A DNA stretch of 64,000 bases from Lachnospira sp. UBA4346. GTDB lineage: Bacteria > Bacillota > Clostridia > Lachnospirales > Lachnospiraceae. The stretch covers positions 62,001 to 126,000 of the forward strand of contig DGTC01000006.1 of the NCBI GenBank assembly GCA_002394205.1. The letters are read 5' to 3'. Shown in pieces: positions 17,900-25,855 of the stretch (positions are counted from its first letter, which is position 1; every line of letters starts with the position of its first letter). The notes below the pieces were generated by a model. That model was given only the letters and a program-made list of their open reading frames with translations. It searched no databases and was not told the DNA's origin. The position numbers and the translations under genes were made by a program.

Positions 17900-18095
17900 A
17901 ATATATCTTATATATAGCAAATACTACTAACTATGCCCTACCCAATATACCCTGTCTTATTATATATGATGTTTGTTCATCACACCAGTGTTTTGTCTTG
18001 CAAATTGTGTTGCAGCTTTCCAACCCCCATCAACAATCCGATGCAAAGGCCAAAGCATTATAAACGACTCTTTTGCCCCCCAAACAACATTGCAC

Positions 18096-18134
18096 AAAAA
18101 ACACAGCACACCAGAATCTCTTCTGATATGCTGT
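18096..18134 (-). terminator. terminator of the CE8-CE12 gene, third copy of the recurrent hairpin
   Basis: Arms 18101-18114 and 18121-18134 form a 14-bp stem in the minus-strand RNA with three G-U pairs, followed by six U. The stem sequence is nearly that of copies 1 and 2; the loop differs. Confidence 0.85.
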
Positions 18135-18177
18135 GCCTGATATTCTCATAAGCAGTCATCCCACTTATGTTTTATTT

Positions 18178-18193
18178 GGTATTTTTCTAACAA
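18178..18193 (-). repeat. 3' UTR box, copy 2
   Basis: TTGTTAGAAAAATACC on the minus strand, between the stop at 18213 and the terminator. It matches the box after the LRR and PL9 genes, with the second arm degenerate here. Confidence 0.55.
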
Positions 18194-18212
18194 CCTGCAA
18201 ATCATTACGCAA

Positions 18213-21200
18213 TTATTTTGCAACCGTTACACCAACTGCTGCGCTTCTTGTAATTGCACCATTGCTGTCCTTTACATCTACATAGATATGTCTTGCGCCT
18301 GTTCCTGTTGCCTTCCATGTATATGTGTTCTTGTTGCTGTAGCCCTGTAACTCACTCCAAGCCTTTGTTGTCGGATTGTACATTACATATCTGTATGTAT
18401 ACTTTCCGCTTCCCTTGCCGGCTGTGGCTGTAACTGTTACTGTCTTACCTGCTGCAACCTTCGATGTGCTTACCTTTGCTGTTACGGTTGGCTTACTTAC
18501 AACTGTTACACCAAATGCTTTGCTTCTTGTTACTGTTCCATTGCTGTCTTTTACTTCTACATATAAATGTCTTGCGCCTGTTCCTGTTGCTGTCCATGTA
18601 TATGTATTCTTAGCTCCGAATGGCTGTAACTGTGTCCAAGCCTTTGTTGCCGGGTTGTACATGATATATCTGTATGTATACTTTCCACTTCCCTGACTTG
18701 CTGTTGCTGTAATTGTTACCTTACCGCCAGTTGTTACATTTGCTCTGCTAATCTTTGCTGTAAGTGTTGGTCTTGTTACCACTGTTACACCAAATGCTTT
18801 ACTTCTTGTTACTGCACCATTGCTATCCTTTACATCTACATAGATGTGTCTTGCGCCTGTGCCTGTTGCTGTCCATGCATATGTGTTCTTTGTGCTGTAG
18901 CCCTGTAATTCTGACCAAGCCTTTGTTGTTGGGTTGTACATTACATATCTGTATGTGTACTTTCCACTTCCCTGACTTGCTGTTGCTGTGACTGTTACTG
19001 TATTTCCTGCTACCGCCTTTGATGTGCTAACCTTTGCTGTTACAACCGGCTTGCTTGAAACGGTAACGCCATATGCTTTACTTCTTGTAACTGTTCCATT
19101 GCTGTCTTTTACTTCTACATATAAATGTCTTGCTCCATCTCCGGTTGCTGTCCATGTATATGTATTCTTAGCTCCAAATGCCTGTAACTGTGTCCAAGCC
19201 TTTGTTGCCGGATTGTACATGATATATCTGTATGTGTACTTTCCACTTCCCTGACTTGCTGTTGCTGTAATCGTTACTGTCTTACCTGCTGCTACTTTTG
19301 CTGTGCTTAGCTTTGCTGTTACAACCGGTCTGCTGATTACATTTACACCAAATGCCTTACTTCTTACAGTGTTTCCTTCTGCATCCTTTACTTCTACATA
19401 AATATGTCTAGCACCTGTGCCTGTTGCTGTCCATGCATATGTATTCTTTGTGCTTGCGCTCTGTAATGTGCTCCAAGCCTTTGTTGCCGGGTTATACAAT
19501 AAATATGTATATGTATAATCACCGTTTCCACCGTCTGCTGTTGCTGTAACCGTTACCTGCTTGCCTGTCATAACCTTTGCTGCATTTGCCTTTACTGCTA
19601 CGCTCAATTCCTTTTCTACCGGTTTTGTAGGTTCTGTTGGCTGTGTCGGTTCTTCCGGTTTTGTTGGCTCTGTCGGCTGTGTTGGTTCTTCCGGCTGTGT
19701 TGGTTCTTCTTTGCTGTCTTCTGTTACTTCTACGCCATCAATGTATAAATGAACATTGCTAAATGTTACATCTGCATTTCTTACTGCATACATACCTACA
19801 TATACATAATCTGAATCAATTGTTGTGAGTTTGAAATCAAATCCACCTGTAATTGTCTGTTCGTTGCCAAATGTACATGCATATCCGTCTGAATTGCTTG
19901 TAATATTTAATGCATATGTCTTACCGGCTACAACATCCTGTGACATTGTCTTACCCTGTGTTAAGACACCACTCTTTCTAGCAAAACAGTTCCACTGTGA
20001 TCCTGCTTTTGTAAGTTTTAATGGACCTGCTGCTACATAATCACCTGCAGGTGTTGTAAAGTTTGTATCCAAGAACATTGCATCTCTTGCCATCAAACCA
20101 AATGATACCTGATCATTTGAATCAAATTTATTCACTGTCATATCTGCTGAAAGTGAGAACTGCTTGTTAGCAGGTACTTTGTAATAGTACATTGCTAAAC
20201 CATCTGCTGTACTTGCAATCTTACCCTTATTTCCCTGAACGGCGATATGAATATTTCCATTCGCATCCGGTTCAAGTGTCTGATAATCCGGTGATACAAG
20301 TCCACCTAAGTTACCAAATGCTGAACCCTTCCAAATACCAACATTCTTCCAAATCTGGCTGTCTGTTGTGATTGGTGTATATGCTGTTTCCTTATAATCA
20401 GGATTTACAACTAAGTCCTTTGCCTTTTCCGGTGCATTTGCTTCTAATACATGCTCTGCAAGACCTGCTACACCTAATTCTTTTACTTTACGTGTAATCA
20501 TGTATGCATTGTATTTTGCACCATAGATGTTTGTATGTGTATTATCAACATTCGCATCGCTGTCTTTCTTTGCTGTCCATGAATGTAAATACTTTGTTTC
20601 ATCTGGTCCTAATGTGTCATATAACTCTTTTGTCATTGTTGTCATATCAACAACGGCTGTGTTTGTGTCAGCTCCTAATGTACGGATTGACTGTGCATAA
20701 TCTCCACCTTCATAAGCTCCTGCTGATTCTGTAATATGAAGATTTGCATTTGTCCATACACCTGTTGCCGTTCTACGAACAATTGGTGTTACTAAAACAA
20801 CTGTAACGCCTGCCTTCTGTGCCGGCTCAATATAATTTGTATACAGAGAATTTGCAAAGCTGCCTTCTGTCTTATAATCCTGATTTGGATTTGCATAACG
20901 GCCTTCTTCCATCTTCTCATCGTTGTGACCGAATCCTACGAATAAGAAATCTCCGCTCTTCATTTCAGCAATGAGCTTCTTATAATTTGCTTCGTCTTTA
21001 AATGTCTTAGAACTTCTTCCTGACAATGCAAGATTCTGTACGTCTAATGACTTATCTAAGTAATTAGAAAGCTGTGTTCCCCATCCATATCTTGGATAGT
21101 AGTAAGCATCATTAAATGATGAAACTGTTGAGTCACCAACTACCCAAACAGTTGCTTCCTTTGCTACAGGCTGTGTCGGCTCTGTAGGCTGTGTTGCCGG

Positions 21201-24200
21201 TTCTGTTGGTTTCGTTGGCTCTGTTGTAGGTTCTGTTGTTGGCTCTGTAGGCTGTGTTGGTTCTACAGGCTTTGTCGGCTGCTCTGTGCCACCGGCTGCC
21301 ACAAGAATATCATTAATCATCTTCTGACCAATGCCTGTCCAATATGCTGAACCAATTGTATACTTACCTGCTGCATCTGCCACATATGCTGTAAGCTGAT
21401 TTTTACCATTTACAGTAAATACCTGTTCTCCTGCTGAATCCACACCTGATGTCTTTGCCGGAGCCTGTACCGTACCTGCAATCAGCATATCTGACTTCTG
21501 AATTTCTTTTGCAATCATTGCTGCTGTTAAGAATCCACCTAACTTATTGCTATGTGTCTTTTCTCCTACAGCCATTACCTGTGATCCGTATGCAGATACA
21601 CCATTCTTTGCACTTGGATCTGCTGCATAAGCTGCTTCATACATTTCCTTTGTTAAAGAGAATGCATCAATACATTTAATATTTTCTTCTGCTGCTAACT
21701 GCTTAACAGCTGTTACATATGAGTTATTCTTCTGTGCTGACGGCACTGAATCATTGTCATGATGTGCTCTGATTGTACCATCTGCATTGTAATATAATCT
21801 TGAAACCGGTGTTACAAGAACCGGGATTGCTCCCTTTGCCTTTGCAACATCTACATACTGCTTTAAGTACCACTTATATGTACCGCCGCAATCATATGAA
21901 TAGAATGTTGCACCATACTTTTCTGAAAGTGAAACTGGTGTTGCTACCTTCTTACCTTCTGTTATAGGATAGATTCCATTTGCATCCGGTGCTCCGATTG
22001 GTACAGAACGATCTTCTATGTATCCTGCCTGGTCTGTACAGTCATTGTGACCGAACTGAATGAATAAATAATCGCCTTCTTTGATATTTTCGGCAATCTT
22101 GTCTAAGGAACCTTCGTTGATGAAGTTTCTTGAACTTCTACCGCCGTTTGCATAGTTCTGAACCTTTACCTTTGATGAATCAAAGAAATCCTGTAAAAAT
22201 TCGCCCCATGCGCCTTCTGACTGTGCCTTACCCTTAGAGTACATACCCTTTGCTGAGTAATCTTTAACTGTTGAGTCACCTGCTACGAAGATATTTACGC
22301 CATCACCAAGCTCGATATCGCCAGCCTGTGCAGATGGATCTTCATAACCATCTCTTACAAATGCTTCTGCCTGATAAGAAACTGCCTTGCCCTGATTACC
22401 ACTCAGTGTTTCCGGTACGATAACAAACTTAATATACTTACCGATTGCATCCTTTGTAATCTGATATTTCTTATCTACATTCGCTGTAGATTCTTTTACA
22501 AGTGTTTCTTTTCCATCTTTGTCAACGATGTACCAACGAATGATTGATGCATCATTGGCATCATTTGCTTCTCCTAATGAGTAAGCTGCTGTTAATGTAT
22601 GGCCCGGATATGGTGCATTGATATCTCCATTGTCTACAAGATATGGAACTGTTGCAAATGTTACATCTGCTGCTTCTGCAACATATCCTTCCGGTGTCCA
22701 TCCTGCACCAAAATAATCTGTTACGTTAATTGCTGCCACTTCTTCTGCTGTCATTGTCTTTCCTGCACGTGCACTTAAATCTACTGCCTGTCCATCAAGT
22801 GTTGTTGTATTGTATTCATAGAAGTTTGCCTGTGCCGGTTTTACACCTGACATTTCATCCCAACCAACCGGTTTAATTAAATCAGCTGATTCTAACTTTG
22901 TATTGACAAAACGAACAACTGCACCTGCTCCCCAAGGTCTTCCTAAGAAACCTGGTGCTACTGTTAAGTCTTTGCTTCCTGTTACTGTACAATTTCTAAA
23001 TAAATATCCCAAAGAACCTGCTGTCGGTCTTGCAGCTGTGATGTAACCACCCATTGCATTCTGGCTGTAACCATAGAAATTCAACTGGCATCCATCAAAT
23101 ACTACACTACCTTCACCAAAGATATAATCTGTGTTACCTTCGATGAAACAGTTCTTGAAGTATAATCTTGTTGCATAATTACCTGTAAATAATGTATCCT
23201 GACTTGATAAGAATGTACATCCAACGAAACTAGACTGTGTACCTTCTACTACAAGTGCTGTCGCACGCTCTGTTGCTGTCTTTGACTGAACGTCTGTGCC
23301 ATAACGACGTACAACATTGATTTTTTCTAATCCACTTACTTCAACGCCATCATCGATTTCTTCATCTGTGATATAACGGTTGAATGATGATTCAAATGTA
23401 ATATTCTTTGCTACGAAATTATTTGCTGTATTCTGAACATATACAGAACATCCCCACTTTGATGCAATGTTCTTATTGAACTCATCGTAGCTGTTTTCTT
23501 CGTTATAGTAACCCTTTGCATCTGCACTGTAGTACTTATAACCAATTCCATAATACCATGTAAGAAGAACTTCTTCATGTGTATCATTTACAAATGACAC
23601 ATAAGGAACATTTACAATAATCTGCTCTCTATATGTACCAGGAGCAATATGAATTGTAATACGCTCTTCCTCTGACTTCGGATTCATTGCCTTTGCTGCT
23701 GCAACGGCTTCTGATACTGTTTCGTAGTTATTTGCCTGATCCTTATATCCAACATAAATATCAGATACACGTTCCATGCTTGCCGGCTGCTTTGTTGATA
23801 CGAATAATAAATCCTTTGATGCATTTGCACCAGCTACAACAACGTGTGTGCTTGTACGGAAACCATCAACTACTGCAACTGCCTGATAAGAACCATCTCT
23901 TAAAAGAACGCTGTAACCATTGTCTGTAACCTTTGCCTGATAAGAATAGTTATCATCTACATTTACAAATACAAGTTCTGTTACTGCAGCACCTTCTAAT
24001 CCTAAGAAAGAACCTGTTACTGTATACACAGCCTTTTCAGCTACTTCAATATTCTGTGTAAATGCCACATTATTATTCACTGTGCCACCCTTTACAACTT
24101 CATAATCATTCACGCCTGAAATTTCAACTGTATAAGGTACATCCGGATCTAACACTGCTGTAAACTTCTTGTCTGCATCCAATTCTAATGTAACAGTGTT

Positions 24201-25256
24201 TGCAAGTGAATCTGCTGACGGAATTAACTTTACTTTCAACTTTGAAGTATCATATCCATCTGCAAATCCTGTTACCTGACCAGAATAGATATATGTAGAC
24301 TTCGTTTCAATTGTGAAATTCTTAACAGTTCCATCCTTTAATGCATCTTCTGTTGTTAATGCAAATGACTTCTGATCATTTACAATACCATATCCTGTTG
24401 CATCTGTAAGTGTTGCAACAAATGATTCGTCTGCCGGTAATGAAACTGTATATGTTGTACCAGTTACATTTGCAGCAAAAATCTTTTCTGTCTGTTCACT
24501 CTTGAAGGTAAGTCCATAACCTGAAATATCTGCACCCTGTAAATCAAGTGTACCCTGTACTTCTACAGCAGGAATCTTTACAACTCTGTTGTAAATCGGC
24601 TTTCCTGTTCCTGTTAACCAAATCTTATATGAACCTTCATACTGGGCTGAAAATTCAAATTTCTTACCTTTATTCGTTGCACCGCTCTGGACATCATCCT
24701 GAACCTCTGCCGTATCAGGAGTATTCTTCTCTCCTGTGACATGCTGGAAATGCACATCACTGTCTGATACTGCATTACTTGTTCCCATATAGGCAACAAT
24801 CTTATCTCCTACTTTGCAGTTGTCTACAACTACATATCGGCTTGTATCATGTCCATATCCGTTACAGTAATACATACCGTTTGCTTTATATCCATCGCTA
24901 TACTGTGTAATCGCCATGCCACTTCCGCCATAGTTCTTTTTAGCCAGTCCTGAATAAATTCTATCAGAAGCGATAATGCTCAATCTCAAATCGTCAAACT
25001 GCTTGATGCCTGTGGCTGTGAACTTTGCATTATCACCAAGATCTGCATCATTGTCCCAGTCAGAAGCATGCACATGATTGACGTACTTACTTGTGTCTGT
25101 TTCTTCGACACCACCAAAATCCCATACATCGATTTTCTTCGATGCACTTGCTGCTTCTTCTGCTGCAAATGCTGTCACACCGCCCAATCCAACATTGGAT
25201 ACTGCCATAAGCATTGCACATAAGAAACTAACAACTCTTTTCGTCTGCTTTCTCAT
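18213..25256 (-). CDS. secreted multidomain pectin esterase: CE8 methylesterase plus two CE12 acetylesterase domains
   Basis: This 2347-residue exported enzyme has a signal peptide (MRKQTKRVVSFLCAMLMAVS, cleaved near AFAAEE), an N-terminal beta-sandwich region, then a CE8 pectin methylesterase at ~490-870 (SSQDTL, TDYIFGEG, LGRPWG, all catalytic motifs). A first SGNH/CE12 rhamnogalacturonan acetylesterase lies at ~985-1260 (VAGDSTVKD, ANGGRSSR, FGHNDC). A Pro-Thr-Glu linker leads to a second CE12 at ~1370-1606 (VVGDSTVSS, LSGRSSK, FGHND, DNTHTNIYG). A beta-sandwich (~1630-1840) resembles one in the PL9 protein. A second PT linker and five Y_Y_Y-like modules end it. Together these would demethylate and deacetylate pectin outside the cell. 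The first CE12 has Glu where the second has the triad Asp. Confidence 0.92.
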   Translation of the reverse strand: MRKQTKRVVSFLCAMLMAVSNVGLGGVTAFAAEEAASASKKIDVWDFGGVEETDTSKYVNHVHASDWDNDADLGDNAKFTATGIKQFDDLRLSIIASDRIYSGLAKKNYGGSGMAITQYSDGYKANGMYYCNGYGHDTSRYVVVDNCKVGDKIVAYMGTSNAVSDSDVHFQHVTGEKNTPDTAEVQDDVQSGATNKGKKFEFSAQYEGSYKIWLTGTGKPIYNRVVKIPAVEVQGTLDLQGADISGYGLTFKSEQTEKIFAANVTGTTYTVSLPADESFVATLTDATGYGIVNDQKSFALTTEDALKDGTVKNFTIETKSTYIYSGQVTGFADGYDTSKLKVKLIPSADSLANTVTLELDADKKFTAVLDPDVPYTVEISGVNDYEVVKGGTVNNNVAFTQNIEVAEKAVYTVTGSFLGLEGAAVTELVFVNVDDNYSYQAKVTDNGYSVLLRDGSYQAVAVVDGFRTSTHVVVAGANASKDLLFVSTKQPASMERVSDIYVGYKDQANNYETVSEAVAAAKAMNPKSEEERITIHIAPGTYREQIIVNVPYVSFVNDTHEEVLLTWYYGIGYKYYSADAKGYYNEENSYDEFNKNIASKWGCSVYVQNTANNFVAKNITFESSFNRYITDEEIDDGVEVSGLEKINVVRRYGTDVQSKTATERATALVVEGTQSSFVGCTFLSSQDTLFTGNYATRLYFKNCFIEGNTDYIFGEGSVVFDGCQLNFYGYSQNAMGGYITAARPTAGSLGYLFRNCTVTGSKDLTVAPGFLGRPWGAGAVVRFVNTKLESADLIKPVGWDEMSGVKPAQANFYEYNTTTLDGQAVDLSARAGKTMTAEEVAAINVTDYFGAGWTPEGYVAEAADVTFATVPYLVDNGDINAPYPGHTLTAAYSLGEANDANDASIIRWYIVDKDGKETLVKESTANVDKKYQITKDAIGKYIKFVIVPETLSGNQGKAVSYQAEAFVRDGYEDPSAQAGDIELGDGVNIFVAGDSTVKDYSAKGMYSKGKAQSEGAWGEFLQDFFDSSKVKVQNYANGGRSSRNFINEGSLDKIAENIKEGDYLFIQFGHNDCTDQAGYIEDRSVPIGAPDANGIYPITEGKKVATPVSLSEKYGATFYSYDCGGTYKWYLKQYVDVAKAKGAIPVLVTPVSRLYYNADGTIRAHHDNDSVPSAQKNNSYVTAVKQLAAEENIKCIDAFSLTKEMYEAAYAADPSAKNGVSAYGSQVMAVGEKTHSNKLGGFLTAAMIAKEIQKSDMLIAGTVQAPAKTSGVDSAGEQVFTVNGKNQLTAYVADAAGKYTIGSAYWTGIGQKMINDILVAAGGTEQPTKPVEPTQPTEPTTEPTTEPTKPTEPATQPTEPTQPVAKEATVWVVGDSTVSSFNDAYYYPRYGWGTQLSNYLDKSLDVQNLALSGRSSKTFKDEANYKKLIAEMKSGDFLFVGFGHNDEKMEEGRYANPNQDYKTEGSFANSLYTNYIEPAQKAGVTVVLVTPIVRRTATGVWTNANLHITESAGAYEGGDYAQSIRTLGADTNTAVVDMTTMTKELYDTLGPDETKYLHSWTAKKDSDANVDNTHTNIYGAKYNAYMITRKVKELGVAGLAEHVLEANAPEKAKDLVVNPDYKETAYTPITTDSQIWKNVGIWKGSAFGNLGGLVSPDYQTLEPDANGNIHIAVQGNKGKIASTADGLAMYYYKVPANKQFSLSADMTVNKFDSNDQVSFGLMARDAMFLDTNFTTPAGDYVAAGPLKLTKAGSQWNCFARKSGVLTQGKTMSQDVVAGKTYALNITSNSDGYACTFGNEQTITGGFDFKLTTIDSDYVYVGMYAVRNADVTFSNVHLYIDGVEVTEDSKEEPTQPEEPTQPTEPTKPEEPTQPTEPTKPVEKELSVAVKANAAKVMTGKQVTVTATADGGNGDYTYTYLLYNPATKAWSTLQSASTKNTYAWTATGTGARHIYVEVKDAEGNTVRSKAFGVNVISRPVVTAKLSTAKVAAGKTVTITATASQGSGKYTYRYIMYNPATKAWTQLQAFGAKNTYTWTATGDGARHLYVEVKDSNGTVTRSKAYGVTVSSKPVVTAKVSTSKAVAGNTVTVTATASQGSGKYTYRYVMYNPTTKAWSELQGYSTKNTYAWTATGTGARHIYVDVKDSNGAVTRSKAFGVTVVTRPTLTAKISRANVTTGGKVTITATASQGSGKYTYRYIMYNPATKAWTQLQPFGAKNTYTWTATGTGARHLYVEVKDSNGTVTRSKAFGVTVVSKPTVTAKVSTSKVAAGKTVTVTATAGKGSGKYTYRYVMYNPTTKAWSELQGYSNKNTYTWKATGTGARHIYVDVKDSNGAITRSAAVGVTVAK
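18216..19600 (-). repeat. five C-terminal Y_Y_Y-like modules of the CE8-CE12 protein
   Basis: Five units of about 92 residues, the same family as in the LRR and PL9 proteins. Units alternate: 2 and 4 have IMYNPATKAWTQLQ..HLYVEV, 3 and 5 have VMYNPTTKAWSELQGYS..HIYVDV, an ABAB order. The first unit is the most divergent. Confidence 0.85.
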
Positions 25257-25411
25257 AAAACTTTCCCTTTCTTCATACTAGACTCTCTCCCTGCATACAA
25301 TACATACAACTATAGATCTATACCTTCTCTGTATCATAGAACCTGTTCCTGTATCTTATGCGGTAGAAATGTATATTTTCTGATATACCCCAGTCGTACA
25401 TCGTATGTCAG

Positions 25412-25440
25412 TCTAAAGTATGACACTATGTCATAGTCAA
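25412..25440 (-). promoter_or_regulatory. promoter and operator of the CE8-CE12 gene
   Basis: On the minus strand TTGACT (25435-25440), a 17-nt spacer and TTTAGA (25412-25417). The spacer is almost filled by a perfect palindrome, TATGACA-cta-TGTCATA (25419-25435); a further half-site TATGTCA is at 25404-25410. The start codon is about 155 nt downstream, leaving a long leader. A regulator binding here would compete with RNA polymerase. Confidence 0.6.
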
Positions 25441-25724
25441 TATTTCTCATATATTTTCTACAATCATTACAATGAATATTGCATTTTATTGTGCACATTA
25501 CACAACGTTTCCCCTTGATGCGGTGTGCATCCTCACGGAGTGTTTTATTTCTTATGAAATAAAAATCCAGCTCCTAGAACTTCCCACAATCGAAGCCATT
25601 GCTGAGATTTAAGTTGGTAATTCTTGGAGATTCGTTCACAACAGAGTTTGTGTTTAAATTTGTGCAATTTGACATATTGAAATATCATATGCACCTTTTG
25701 ATACCCGAATCCTATTAATATAAT
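25441..25724. other. intergenic region between the two pectinase genes, no convincing gene
   Basis: About 600 bp separate the pectinase genes (25257-25855). Apart from the promoter and the terminator it holds AT-rich DNA and an open frame on the minus strand (25545-25748, ~67 codons, ending in SQQWLRLWEVLGAGFLFHKK). That frame has no clear ribosome site and runs into the terminator; it looks like a decayed or chance frame. Bases 25662-25698 share a phrase (tgcaatttgaca..atgcacctt) with the hairpin at 2896-2953. Confidence 0.5.
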
Positions 25725-25769
25725 AAAAACACAGCATATCAGAAACAATCTATCCTGATATGCTGTGTT
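25725..25769 (-). terminator. terminator of the PL9-CE8 gene, fourth copy of the recurrent hairpin
   Basis: A perfect 14-bp stem, arms 25730-25743 and 25756-25769, followed by U5 on the minus strand. This copy is fully Watson-Crick, unlike the others. A second stem, ATCAGCG/CGCTGAT (25781-25803), lies between it and the stop codon. Confidence 0.85.
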
Positions 25770-25807
25770 TTATGTTCCCATCAGCGGCAAAACATCGCTG
25801 ATGTTTT

Positions 25808-25825
25808 TTGTTATTTTTCTAACAA
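25808..25825 (-). repeat. 3' UTR box, copy 3
   Basis: TTGTTA-N6-TAACAA, identical to copy 1, about 30 nt after the PL9-CE8 stop codon. Confidence 0.6.
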
Positions 25826-25855
25826 TCTGCAGTCTTTGTGCAAATTCTTATGAAG

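Noticed and set aside
25545..25748. Minus-strand frame of 67 codons ending in GAGFLFHKK
   Set aside because: No ribosome site, overlap with a terminator and no recognisable domain; possibly a decayed fragment.
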